A stretch of DNA of 10,346 nucleotides, taken from positions 1 through 10,346 of the forward strand of contig DHHD01000027.1 in the NCBI GenBank assembly GCA_002403105.1, given 5' to 3'. The position numbers were made by a program, and so were the translations under genes. Below are positions 1 through 7,077 of this stretch, piece after piece; the stretch's first letter is position 1, and each line of letters begins with the position of its first letter. Under the pieces are notes generated by a model. The model saw nothing but the letters and a program-made list of their open reading frames with translations, was not told the origin of the DNA and made no database searches. Origin of the DNA: Anaerolineaceae bacterium UBA4781. Lineage in GTDB: Bacteria > Chloroflexota > Anaerolineae > Anaerolineales > Anaerolineaceae.

Positions 1-140
1 TTATAGAAATTAGGCAGGTAGGGATTATTGACCACCGATTCATAAGCGGTGCGCCAGCCAAGTTGCTCGCCAATGCGTTCGGTGAGGGAGGTCTTTCCGG
101 AACCGATGTTGCCAGCTACCAGGATCAATTTTTTAGCCAT
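1..140 (-). CDS. Deoxynucleoside kinase (deoxyadenosine/deoxyguanosine kinase type), N-terminal part only
   Basis: The gene runs off the left edge, leaving 46 codons of a protein that is usually a little over 200 residues. It starts at the ATG at 140, with a strong Shine-Dalgarno GGAGGAA at 143-149. Residues 10-17 are GNIGSGKT, a P-loop in the form typical of the dNK/dCK family. Residues 34-45 contain ESVVNNPYLPNFY, which matches the family segment where Glu begins the substrate-binding region (family form E-P-x-x-x-N-P-Y-L-x-x-F-Y). The family phosphorylates deoxynucleosides with ATP to give dNMPs in the cytoplasm, a salvage step. The gene follows nrdJ by 73 nt in the same direction, so salvage sits next to de novo dNTP synthesis. 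Which deoxynucleoside is preferred cannot be told from this fragment, and thymidylate kinase-like relatives are a less likely alternative. Confidence 0.87.
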   Translation of the reverse strand, partial: MAKKLILVAGNIGSGKTSLTERIGEQLGWRTAYESVVNNPYLPNFY

Positions 141-142
141 AG

Positions 143-149
143 TTCCTCC
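143..149 (-). promoter_or_regulatory. Strong ribosome binding site of the deoxynucleoside kinase gene
   Basis: On the minus strand the bases just upstream of the ATG read GGAGGAACT, a near-perfect Shine-Dalgarno at short spacing. It fixes the start at 140. The rest of the 141-213 gap is A/T-rich. I see no convincing terminator or promoter in it, so the kinase is probably cotranscribed with nrdJ. Confidence 0.75.
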
Positions 150-213
150 GATGATCCAGTACTAAATAAATCTTTTGTACCTTATTGAATTGAAGGATTC
201 TCTATTTCCTATG

Positions 214-2856
214 TTAGCACTCACTATATCCGCAAGCATAACATTTGCGGCAGCCTTCTTCGTTCACCAGAGCAGCCTGCCCGCATTCGGGGCACAGGTC
301 GCCGATCTTTAATGCATACTGATCCTCTTTGGGTGTTTCAGGCGCTTCTTGTTTGGCAGGAGCCTGGGTATTTTTTAGCAGATCATCCAGACGCATGGGT
401 TCTTCGAGGGCGATGCGCTCGCTGCGCTGCTCCATATATTCTGCCAGAACCTGAGCCACACCATCGGGTAGAGAACGCACGCGGTTGGGACCGAAGCCCA
501 ACGGGCGTCCGCCGCCCAACCCGCCTAACTGGCGCCAGATCTCCTGCAGGCGCTGGCTGGGTTCAACAGGTGAGGATAAGCGCAGGACATAGGAGATCAA
601 GCGTGCCATGGCTTCTGAATCGGCAGCCACATCCGAACCGGCCTTGGCGGTATTGATGAATACCTCAAAGGGTTGGTTAAAGCCGTTTTCGTTGATGGTG
701 ATGAACGTCTTACCGACCGGTGTTTTGATGCCATAGGTCATGCCCGGCAGAAAGCGTGGGCGTGGCTTCTTGGCTTCGGTCCACAGGTCAGGTTGATCGA
801 AGTTTTCTTCGGTTAACCATACCGGAGTGAGGGGATCGCTGCTTGGTTCAACCATATCACGCACTTCCGCGCTTTGTTTGTGACTGCGCGTGGCGGCGGT
901 TTCAAGCACAACCTGTTCACGGGAACCGGTCACATACACGGTGATGCCTTTGCAACCCATTTTCCAGGCCAGCGAGAAGGCAGCGGCAATTTCATTCTCG
1001 CGTGCACTGGATGGGAAGTTAATGGTTTTCGAAATGCTGTTATCTACAAATGCCTGCAGCACGGCTTGCATACGCACATGTTCTTCACCGCTGATATCCT
1101 GTGAGACTACAAATACATTGCGGATGGAATCAGGTAGCTGGTCAACTTCTTGACAAGAACCATCATTTAAAATTTCCTGTACAATGGCTTCCCGTTCTTC
1201 GGGTGTGTAATCACATTCATTCAGGGCAGCTTGCAGAGTTGGGCTCAGATAGGTTAATTCGAGGTCTTTGCCACCATCATCCACATGGCGCACGTATGCC
1301 AGAGCGAAAACCGGTTCACAACCATAGCCTTCACAGCCTGCAACGGTAGAAATGGTGCCGGTGGGGGCGATGGTGGTGAGGGCAGCATTGCGGATACCAT
1401 AAGCCCGAATGCCCTCAACGACCCTAGCCCAGTCCAATGCCGGGCGGTCCCAATCATGCGTATAGGCAATTAGAGCTTGGGGTGGCTGCCAGGCAATATG
1501 CTGCGGATTGTAAATACTGTCTTTGATGGCAGGGAAGGGTGAAAATTCTTTTGCCAGCTCGATGCTGGTGAGCATGGCATGATAGCGGATAAATTCCATG
1601 ATCTGAGACGCGAATTCCTGCCCTTCTTCAGAGCCATAGCGAATTCCGCAGAGATACATTAGATCTGCCAAACCCATGAATCCTAATCCAATACGGCGCG
1701 CGCGCAGCGCATTTTCACGCAATTGTGGAACGGATGGAACATATTTATTGGCATCCACCACGTCATCCAAAAAGCGCACAGCCAATTGAACGCTGCTGCG
1801 GATGGCATCCCAATCTACACCCTTCTCTGCATTAAAATGCTGGGAGAGATTGATGGAGCCAAGGCAGCAATTTTCATAGGGTCCAAGCCATTGTTCCCCG
1901 CATGGATTGGTAGCTTCGAGACTATAAAGATCGGGGACGGGATTGGTGAGGTTGGCAGTATCCAGGAAAAGCATGCCAGGTTCGCCATTGTGATGAGATT
2001 GAAATACGATTAAATTGAAAAGATCGCGAGCTCGCACTGTTTTATAGGTAACCAGCGGGATGCCGGCTTTTTCTGCGTCTTCAAAGGTTCCTTCGAAATT
2101 GCGGTAAAGCGGATTATTGACATCGGGAAAGTGCAGATCCCACATGGCATCCTCTTCCACTGCCTGCATGAATGCATCGGTGATGCCAACGGAAATATTA
2201 AAATTCGTGATGGCGTTCTCGCGGGTTTTGCAGGTGATGAATGCTTCGACATCCGGATGATCCACGCGTAAAACCGCCATATTGGCACCTCGCCGGGTAC
2301 CACCCTGAGCGACTTCGCCAAAAGCGTGATCAAAAACGCGCATAAATCCGATAGGGCCGGTAGCTTTTCCGGCGGACGATTTTACCAGAGAACCGGAAGG
2401 GCGTAGAGAGGAGAAGGAAAAACCATTACCGCCGCCGGTTTGCTGGATGAGGGCGGCATCGCGCAGGGTTTGGAAGATCCCACTCGATTTTTTACCCATA
2501 TCATCGCTGATAGGCAATACAAAACAAGCAGCCAACTGCCCAAGCGGGGTGCCTGCACCTGTAAAAGTGGGGGAGTTCGGTAAGAATTTCATCTTCGCCA
2601 TCAATGTGTAGAACTGTTTGGCGGTTTCAATGATCGCTTCATCTCCTTTATTTTCTACCGCGGCTATTGTATAAGCCACACGCCAGAAGGTTTCTTCTGG
2701 CGTTTCGGTCAATTGACCATCTTCCCCTTTTCGAACATACCTTTTTGTGAAAACCTGGTAGCTGTTTTCACTGAACTCTACTTTCGGCAGACCTTGCGGC
2801 ATTTCAGCTAAAGGATGGATTGTTTTTGGCGGCAGGCTGGCGGAATTTGAGGTCAT
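214..2856 (-). CDS. nrdJ: Adenosylcobalamin-dependent (class II) ribonucleoside-diphosphate reductase
   Basis: This 880-residue enzyme reduces ribonucleotides to deoxyribonucleotides using a cobalamin-generated thiyl radical, so it needs no oxygen and no NrdB subunit. The active-site segment NPCGE is at 317-321, giving the radical Cys319 with Asn317 and Glu321. The redox pair is Cys111 (AACFVLPI) with Cys330, 11 residues after Cys319 as in Thermotoga-type NrdJ. QTGGGNGFSFSSLRP (139-153) and APTGTIS (497-503) are further barrel motifs. Residues about 700-810 resemble the TSCPD domain of B12-dependent reductases. The tail has a zinc-ribbon pattern (C855-x2-C858, C869-x2-C872-x2-C875) and ends in Cys880. 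There is no N-terminal ATP-cone: the first 60 residues go straight into the reductase domain. The ATG at 2856 has AGGAGA 7 nt upstream and overlaps the nrdR stop by one base (TAATG), indicating translational coupling. Confidence 0.96.
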   Translation of the reverse strand: MTSNSASLPPKTIHPLAEMPQGLPKVEFSENSYQVFTKRYVRKGEDGQLTETPEETFWRVAYTIAAVENKGDEAIIETAKQFYTLMAKMKFLPNSPTFTGAGTPLGQLAACFVLPISDDMGKKSSGIFQTLRDAALIQQTGGGNGFSFSSLRPSGSLVKSSAGKATGPIGFMRVFDHAFGEVAQGGTRRGANMAVLRVDHPDVEAFITCKTRENAITNFNISVGITDAFMQAVEEDAMWDLHFPDVNNPLYRNFEGTFEDAEKAGIPLVTYKTVRARDLFNLIVFQSHHNGEPGMLFLDTANLTNPVPDLYSLEATNPCGEQWLGPYENCCLGSINLSQHFNAEKGVDWDAIRSSVQLAVRFLDDVVDANKYVPSVPQLRENALRARRIGLGFMGLADLMYLCGIRYGSEEGQEFASQIMEFIRYHAMLTSIELAKEFSPFPAIKDSIYNPQHIAWQPPQALIAYTHDWDRPALDWARVVEGIRAYGIRNAALTTIAPTGTISTVAGCEGYGCEPVFALAYVRHVDDGGKDLELTYLSPTLQAALNECDYTPEEREAIVQEILNDGSCQEVDQLPDSIRNVFVVSQDISGEEHVRMQAVLQAFVDNSISKTINFPSSARENEIAAAFSLAWKMGCKGITVYVTGSREQVVLETAATRSHKQSAEVRDMVEPSSDPLTPVWLTEENFDQPDLWTEAKKPRPRFLPGMTYGIKTPVGKTFITINENGFNQPFEVFINTAKAGSDVAADSEAMARLISYVLRLSSPVEPSQRLQEIWRQLGGLGGGRPLGFGPNRVRSLPDGVAQVLAEYMEQRSERIALEEPMRLDDLLKNTQAPAKQEAPETPKEDQYALKIGDLCPECGQAALVNEEGCRKCYACGYSEC

Positions 2857-3317
2857 TAATTTTCTCCTTTATTTTCCAGTAAACGATCGATCTCATCACG
2901 CAACGCATTCAGGTTTCCAAGGGGCAGATAGACACTGGCAAAACGAATATAGGCAACATCATCCAGTTTTCGTAATCCTTCAATGACAAAGTCACCGATC
3001 ATTTTTGAAGAGATCTCCAATTTTGAGGTTTGCTGCAGCTTGGCTTCGATCTCCCCACCCAGCCGTTCAATATCTTCCGCCGATACAGGACGTTTTGTGC
3101 ACGCCAGGCGGATACCTTGCAGCAATTTTTCCTTATCAAATTCTTCGCGGGTGTTATCGCGTTTAATGATGAGGGGCGTAGAAAGGACCGCACGTTCATA
3201 GGTGCTAAAACGTTGGTCACAATCTTCACATACTCTTCGGCGGCGGATACCCCCTTTGGCATCGTGGGTTGTATCAATTACTCTGGTATTCTCACTTTCA
3301 CAATGCGGACAGCGCAT
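2856..3317 (-). CDS. nrdR: Transcriptional repressor NrdR of ribonucleotide reductase genes
   Basis: This 153-residue protein has the usual NrdR length and layout. An N-terminal zinc ribbon (C3-P-H-C6 with C30-x2-C33, flanked by the basic stretch RRRR) binds DNA. An ATP-cone covers roughly residues 47-137 and starts with PLIIKRDNTREEFDKEKL. The family senses ATP/dATP through the cone and represses ribonucleotide reductase genes at 16-bp NrdR boxes. The ATG at 3317 is preceded by AAGGAG with an 8-nt spacer, and no other start is plausible because the zinc ribbon begins at residue 3. It is the first gene of the nrdR-nrdJ-kinase unit. A promoter and a palindromic candidate operator lie just upstream, so autoregulation of the whole operon is the expected arrangement. 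Confidence 0.97.
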   Translation of the reverse strand: MRCPHCESENTRVIDTTHDAKGGIRRRRVCEDCDQRFSTYERAVLSTPLIIKRDNTREEFDKEKLLQGIRLACTKRPVSAEDIERLGGEIEAKLQQTSKLEISSKMIGDFVIEGLRKLDDVAYIRFASVYLPLGNLNALRDEIDRLLENKGEN

Positions 3318-3382
3318 AGGTATTACTCCTTGGGTGATTTGAAAAGTACCTCACAGCGTTGAGCGATGCAAAGCTTAGAAAA

Positions 3383-3402
3383 ATCCCCCATATATGGGGG
3401 AT
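3383..3402. promoter_or_regulatory. 20-bp perfect palindrome, candidate NrdR operator or leader attenuator
   Basis: The bases ATCCCCCATATATGGGGGAT are identical on both strands. The central C-C-ATATAT-G-G keeps the invariant core of the NrdR box (consensus about acaCwAtATaTwGtgt), but the W positions are C/G and the flanks are C and G runs. It lies about 25 nt downstream of the predicted nrdR transcription start, where a bound repressor would block transcription. On the minus strand the same bases would fold as a 7-bp stem with a 6-base loop, followed by TTTTT (the next bases read GATTTTTC), which also looks like an intrinsic terminator. Operator is the preferred reading because the next gene is nrdR. 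The terminator or attenuator reading is not excluded. Confidence 0.6.
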
Positions 3403-3416
3403 CATTAGCGGCGTAT

Positions 3417-3428
3417 CTATATCAGTGG
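3417..3428. promoter_or_regulatory. Possible degenerate second NrdR box
   Basis: On the plus strand CTATAT at 3417-3422 matches the left half of an NrdR box exactly. The right half (CAGTGG) is poorly conserved. Its centre is 29 bp from the centre of the 3383-3402 palindrome, near the usual three-helical-turn spacing of paired NrdR boxes (about 31-32 bp) but not equal to it. It overlaps the predicted transcription start. The support is weak. Confidence 0.25.
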
Positions 3429-3432
3429 GGTC

Positions 3433-3461
3433 ATTCTAGCATAAAAAAAATGAGGATTCAA
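3433..3461 (-). promoter_or_regulatory. Sigma-70-like promoter of the nrdR-nrdJ operon
   Basis: On the minus strand TTGAAT (3456-3461, -35, 4 of 6 consensus) is followed by a 17-nt spacer containing eight consecutive T, then TAGAAT (3433-3438, -10, 5 of 6). The spacing is optimal. Transcription would begin near 3426, giving a leader of roughly 110 nt before the nrdR ATG at 3317 and placing the 20-bp palindrome inside the early transcribed region. Confidence 0.65.
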
Positions 3462-3566
3462 GTAAGGGGAGAGAATTAATCTTAAATATTTCTGTTTTTT
3501 AATAGTGGAAATGGGACACAAAGAGGATGAACAAGAAAAAGCAAAACATTCTCGCTTTTGAAGGGT

Positions 3567-3597
3567 GGGGTATGAGCCGGGTGAGAGCTCATACCCC
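3567..3597. repeat. Perfect 11-bp inverted repeat downstream of ftsZ (RNA hairpin, possible 3' end element)
   Basis: GGGGTATGAGC (3567-3577) and GCTCATACCCC (3587-3597) are exact reverse complements separated by a 9-base loop. The left arm on the minus strand begins 36 nt after the ftsZ stop. Neither strand has a T-run directly after the stem, so it is not a textbook rho-independent terminator. It could still be a transcript-end stabiliser, part of a terminator, or a protein-binding site. A weak A/T-rich stem followed by CTTTTTC lies about 20-35 nt further along the minus strand (near 3530-3560). Confidence 0.6.
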
Positions 3598-3632
3598 TTA
3601 CAAAGGAGAAAAAGGATTTCCTAGAATCTCAG

Positions 3633-4778
3633 TTAATCGTTATCGCGATTTCTGATAAAAGCCGGAATTTTATCAATATCTTCTGTGTTGTAAACCCGCG
3701 GTTCAAAAATGGTCTTTGTGTATGCAGGTTCATTATTATCTACCGGTGGAATACCACGACCACTTCCATTATTCCTTTTCTCACTTATTTCGCCAATGCG
3801 ATGAAAGCGGGAACGCATGTTAGCTTGATCGAAACCAGTGGCAATCACTGTAATGCGGCACTCATCACCCATATTGGGATCAATGACAGCACCAAAGATG
3901 AGATTGACATCGGGATGAGCTGTTTCTTTGATGATGGCAGCCGCTTCATTCACCTCAAAGAGGGTCAGATCTGGTCCGCCAGTCACATTGAACAGGATAC
4001 CGCGCGCTCCGTCGATGGTGATATCCAATAGATTGCTGGATATAGCTTTTTCGGCTGCATCACGAGCACGTGTTTCGCCACTGCCGTGCCCAACTGCCAT
4101 GAGGGCGGCTCCGCCTTCAGACATAATGGTACGTACGTCTGCAAAATCGAGGTTGATGCGACCGGGAACCGTGATGAGTTCTGAAATACCCTGAATACCC
4201 TGACGCAGAACGTCATCGGCTGCTGAAAAAGCTTCTTCAAGTGATGCGCGTTTGTCAACGATCTGTAATAAGCGATCATTCGGGATCACGATCAGTGTAT
4301 CTGCCTGCTCTTTGAGTTTGGTGATTCCCATTTCAGCAGCTTGCATGCGCTGAGCGCCTTCAAAGGTAAAGGGTTTGGTGACCACACCAATGGTCAGGGC
4401 GCCTACTTCTTTAGCTATCTGGGCAATCACAGGTGCTGCGCCGGTACCGGTGCCGCCACCCATCCCTGCTGTCACGAACACCATATCGCACCCTTTTAAT
4501 ACCTGATAGAGCTCTTCTGAAGATTCCTCAGCGGCTTTGCGGCCTACTTCGGGCACGCCACCCGCACCTCTGCCACGGGTGACCTTTTCACCAATGCGCA
4601 CACGAGTTTCAGCCTGCGAGAAGAGCAGCGCTTGTCCATCAGTGTTGATCGAAATGAACTCGATTCCGCGTATTCCTTCGGCGATCATACGGTTGACAGC
4701 GTTACAACCTCCACCGCCTACTCCTACTACCTTGATGCGTGCAAATGATTCACCTTGTTGATACATATTTGTCTCCAT
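3633..4778 (-). CDS. ftsZ: Cell division protein FtsZ
   Basis: FtsZ is the tubulin-like GTPase that polymerises into the Z-ring at the division site. With the ATG at 4778 it has 381 residues. It shows the glycine-rich N-terminal loop VVGVGGGGCNAVNRM (17-31), the tubulin signature GGGTGTG (107-113) that binds GTP phosphates, and the T7 synergy loop NLDFAD (209-214) that completes GTP hydrolysis on the neighbouring subunit. A short variable linker of about 50 residues follows, then the C-terminal peptide DIDKIPAFIR (367-376), the docking site for FtsA and other partners. I chose 4778 because GGAGGAG at 4784-4790 is ideally spaced. An in-frame ATG at 4799 (seven residues longer, MQIGGEK) has its own AAGGAG at 4804-4809 with tighter spacing. 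The gene follows ftsA by 40 nt and ends the dcw unit in this window. Confidence 0.97.
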   Translation of the reverse strand: METNMYQQGESFARIKVVGVGGGGCNAVNRMIAEGIRGIEFISINTDGQALLFSQAETRVRIGEKVTRGRGAGGVPEVGRKAAEESSEELYQVLKGCDMVFVTAGMGGGTGTGAAPVIAQIAKEVGALTIGVVTKPFTFEGAQRMQAAEMGITKLKEQADTLIVIPNDRLLQIVDKRASLEEAFSAADDVLRQGIQGISELITVPGRINLDFADVRTIMSEGGAALMAVGHGSGETRARDAAEKAISSNLLDITIDGARGILFNVTGGPDLTLFEVNEAAAIIKETAHPDVNLIFGAVIDPNMGDECRITVIATGFDQANMRSRFHRIGEISEKRNNGSGRGIPPVDNNEPAYTKTIFEPRVYNTEDIDKIPAFIRNRDND

Positions 4779-4783
4779 TTTTT

Positions 4784-4809
4784 CTCCTCCGATCTGCATC
4801 GTTCTCCTT
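4784..4809 (-). promoter_or_regulatory. Tandem ribosome binding sites in front of ftsZ
   Basis: Two Shine-Dalgarno sequences lie between ftsA and ftsZ on the minus strand: AAGGAG (4804-4809), 4 nt before an ATG at 4799, and GGAGGAG (4784-4790), 5 nt before the ATG at 4778. Both ATGs are in frame. The downstream pair has better spacing, so it is the preferred start. Confidence 0.65.
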
Positions 4810-4818
4810 AACTTACAT

Positions 4819-6051
4819 TTACTGAGGTAGGAAGCGTTTCACAAGTTCTTTCACGCGTTCCAACACTCCAATAGGCGGTAAGCCTCGCGTGCGGGTAGAT
4901 CGTTTCACCGCACGGGTAAGAATTCCCGCCCACTTCAGCAATCCCACACTGGTGGAATATGCCGGTGAGTACAACTGATCAACCAGACCATTCAAATCAT
5001 CCGGCTGGGCAACCCGAACTGGCAAACCCAGAACATCACCTGCCAGATCTCGAATTCCTGGTAATAAACTGGAGCCACCTGTCAATACGATCCCTGCCGG
5101 CAGAAGACCGTCATAACCGGATCGTTTCAGTTCCTGTAAGACGAAATTAAAAATTTCTTCAATACGGGCTTCAATGATATATGCCAGATCTGCGTAGTGA
5201 AATTCCGTGGCTTCTTCTTCACCGAAAGAGCGAATACTGAATGTGTCGTGATCGTTGGTCGTTGATTCCTTCGCACGACCGTACTCAACCTTCACTTTTT
5301 CCGCATCCGGCAGCGAGAGACGCAGCCCATATGCAATATCCGATGTGACCAGATCACCGCCGACAGAAATCACAGTTGTGTACCAAACATTGTTATTGAT
5401 GTACACAGCCAGGTCAGTTGTGCCACCGCCAATATCACATACCATGACACCCATTTGGCGTTCGGCTTCGGTCAACACCACTTCAGCAGATGCCAGTGGA
5501 TTCAGCACAAAGGCTTTCACTTTCACATTTGCTGCTTCAACACATTTACGGATATTCTCGACAGAAGCTGCTGAGGCTGTGATGATGTGTGTTTCCACTT
5601 CCAAACGGTAGCCGTGCATTCCGATCGGCTCGTTGATCCCTTCTTGACCATCGATGGTAAAACCGCGTTGAATAACATGCAGCACTTCCCGATCATGCGG
5701 AATGGCTACCACCTGCGCAGCTTCTAATGCACGATTGATATCGATCTGACTCACAACTCCATTGGTAATGCCCACTGTTCCGCGGCTGTTGATCGAAGAA
5801 ACATGCGACCCGGCGATGCTTACCAAAGCTGAAGTGATCTCATAACCGGATGAGCGCTGTGCTTTTTCAATGGATTTCGCGATGGCATTGGTTGTTTTTT
5901 GAAGATCAATGATCATGCCTTTTCGCATGCCATCGGAGACTTCGATACCAACACCCAGTATGCGAAAAGAATCATCCTCCTCCACACGTGCAATGAGGGT
6001 GCAAACTTTGGTCGTTCCTATATCAATACCTACTATGATCTCTTCTTCCAT
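4819..6051 (-). CDS. ftsA: Cell division protein FtsA
   Basis: FtsA is the actin-fold ATPase that tethers FtsZ filaments to the inner face of the membrane and recruits later divisome proteins. The 410-residue length is normal. Phosphate-1 motif GIDIGTTKV is at 8-16, phosphate-2 CDIGGGTTDLAV at 205-216, and the adenosine motif GIVLTGGSSLLPG at 320-332. The SHS2/1C subdomain typical of FtsA falls around 85-165, which separates it from MreB and DnaK. The last 17 residues (GVLERVKELVKRFLPQ) form the expected amphipathic membrane-targeting helix. The ATG at 6051 comes 5 nt after the ftsQ stop and has only a weak Shine-Dalgarno (GGATTAAGAAAA), so it probably relies on ribosomes finishing ftsQ. No alternative start preserves the phosphate-1 motif. 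Confidence 0.97.
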   Translation of the reverse strand: MEEEIIVGIDIGTTKVCTLIARVEEDDSFRILGVGIEVSDGMRKGMIIDLQKTTNAIAKSIEKAQRSSGYEITSALVSIAGSHVSSINSRGTVGITNGVVSQIDINRALEAAQVVAIPHDREVLHVIQRGFTIDGQEGINEPIGMHGYRLEVETHIITASAASVENIRKCVEAANVKVKAFVLNPLASAEVVLTEAERQMGVMVCDIGGGTTDLAVYINNNVWYTTVISVGGDLVTSDIAYGLRLSLPDAEKVKVEYGRAKESTTNDHDTFSIRSFGEEEATEFHYADLAYIIEARIEEIFNFVLQELKRSGYDGLLPAGIVLTGGSSLLPGIRDLAGDVLGLPVRVAQPDDLNGLVDQLYSPAYSTSVGLLKWAGILTRAVKRSTRTRGLPPIGVLERVKELVKRFLPQ

Positions 6052-6056
6052 TTTTC

Positions 6057-7076
6057 TTAATCCAAACGGTAGTATGGTGCATTTATTTGTTCCACGCTGA
6101 TGAGTGTGGGTGCAGTGGCGGCTTTGATAAGTGTTTTAACGATCTCTTCGATCATATTCATCTTGGCGGTGATATCCTGTAGATCTGAACCTACATATAC
6201 TTGAAATCCACGGGCATCATTCCAACCCAACCCTCTGCGGGCATCAAACAAGATGGTGCCCTGTTCTGGCAGCAGTTGATTGAGTTCTTTAATAGCCTGA
6301 TAGGTGATCGGATCGATCTTTTGATAGATATTAAATAGTGCTAAAGTATCGTTTTCTCCTTTCGCAACAACAGTCTTTCTAAGTCGCTTTTCACCTTGCA
6401 GAATGATGCTCTCCTCCGGGATGTAGAAGGGAGGTTTTTCATTGGATTCAATGATGAGAGCAATATCTGCGGAACCACGCCCTGGAAGCAGGTATCCTTC
6501 TGCATCGATCCACAGGTTCTTACCCTGATAATTCCAGATCAGGTAGGGTTGGCGTTCTTTAACGCGTACGGTAACCCTAGCCGGGAATGAAAGGGAGACC
6601 TGCACATCATAAAGCTCGGGGAAATTCTTTATGATGGTTTGCTCGAGCGCCAGCGGAGAGAGCATGAAAATGTGCTGCTGGTCAATATTCAGCACAGAAG
6701 TGATCTCCTCTTTTGTCACGCGATTGATCCCTTCGATTTCAACATCGGTTACATGGTAATCTGCTGAACGCCAGGCACTGATCAACAAAAGCAGACTTGC
6801 CAGTGCGATGGCTGCACTTAGGAACCGCCAGCTCAAATGAATCTTTGGAGTCGTGTACTCTTTATCATCAATGGCAATATGAGCGAGTGGGTTCTTTTCA
6901 TCCCGCAGTGGGCGAAAATCATGCTGATTCTCATCAAAGGCTTCAGAAGCAGGGCGCGCAGCCATATGCTCCGCACGGGAATCAACCGTGTGCAGCCATT
7001 CTTTCTGCTGTTCCTGGCGTTTCTGCCTTAAGATATCTGACCTTTTCAAAGGCTCAGCATGGTCTTTCTTTTTCAT
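6057..7076 (-). CDS. ftsQ: Cell division protein FtsQ/DivIB (POTRA domain)
   Basis: FtsQ/DivIB is a bitopic membrane protein that scaffolds the FtsQLB complex and helps activate septal peptidoglycan synthesis. From the ATG at 7076 it has 339 residues. There is a charged cytoplasmic region of about 80 residues rich in Lys, Arg, Glu and Gln, then one transmembrane segment at about 85-102 (FLSAAIALASLLLLISAW), then a POTRA domain at about 108-173 (VTDVEIEGINRVTKEEI onward, ending SFPARVTVRVKERQPYLIW), then the beta domain. The cytoplasmic part is longer than in many FtsQ proteins. The start is uncertain. The ATG at 7076 is one base after the ddl stop, with AAGGA too far upstream (15 nt), so initiation probably depends on coupling to ddl. 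The frame stays open to a TTG at 7127 with no Shine-Dalgarno, and a GTG at 7100 is another option. Confidence 0.92.
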   Translation of the reverse strand: MKKKDHAEPLKRSDILRQKRQEQQKEWLHTVDSRAEHMAARPASEAFDENQHDFRPLRDEKNPLAHIAIDDKEYTTPKIHLSWRFLSAAIALASLLLLISAWRSADYHVTDVEIEGINRVTKEEITSVLNIDQQHIFMLSPLALEQTIIKNFPELYDVQVSLSFPARVTVRVKERQPYLIWNYQGKNLWIDAEGYLLPGRGSADIALIIESNEKPPFYIPEESIILQGEKRLRKTVVAKGENDTLALFNIYQKIDPITYQAIKELNQLLPEQGTILFDARRGLGWNDARGFQVYVGSDLQDITAKMNMIEEIVKTLIKAATAPTLISVEQINAPYYRLD

Positions 7077-7077
7077 A

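Larger units (their letters stand above)
3318..3632. other. Intergenic region between ftsZ and nrdR
   Basis: This 315-bp stretch is the only long non-coding gap. Reading along the minus strand from ftsZ it holds a perfect 11-bp inverted repeat (3567-3597), an A/T-rich stretch, a sigma-70-like promoter (3433-3461), a half-site similar to an NrdR box (3417-3428), a perfect 20-bp palindrome (3383-3402) and the nrdR ribosome binding site. I see no convincing gene on either strand. It marks the boundary between the division cluster and the dNTP operon. Confidence 0.8.

Noticed and set aside
141..213. Possible promoter or terminator between nrdJ and the kinase gene
   Set aside because: The stretch is A/T-rich but has no hexamer pair at proper spacing and no stable stem with a T-run. 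Only the ribosome binding site is convincing.
312..3362. Several plus-strand open frames of 60-115 codons opposite nrdJ and nrdR
   Set aside because: They are antisense shadows of strongly conserved genes, without ribosome binding sites or recognisable protein motifs.
3341..3370. Possible second promoter (TTGCAT, 17 nt, TACTTT) between the palindrome and nrdR
   Set aside because: Each hexamer matches only 3 of 6 consensus positions. The promoter at 3433-3461 is much better.
3298..3405. Minus-strand 35-codon leader ORF starting in the palindrome and overlapping the nrdR start out of frame
   Set aside because: It has no Shine-Dalgarno, its sequence follows the palindrome and nrdR codons, and it shows no leader-peptide feature such as a codon run.
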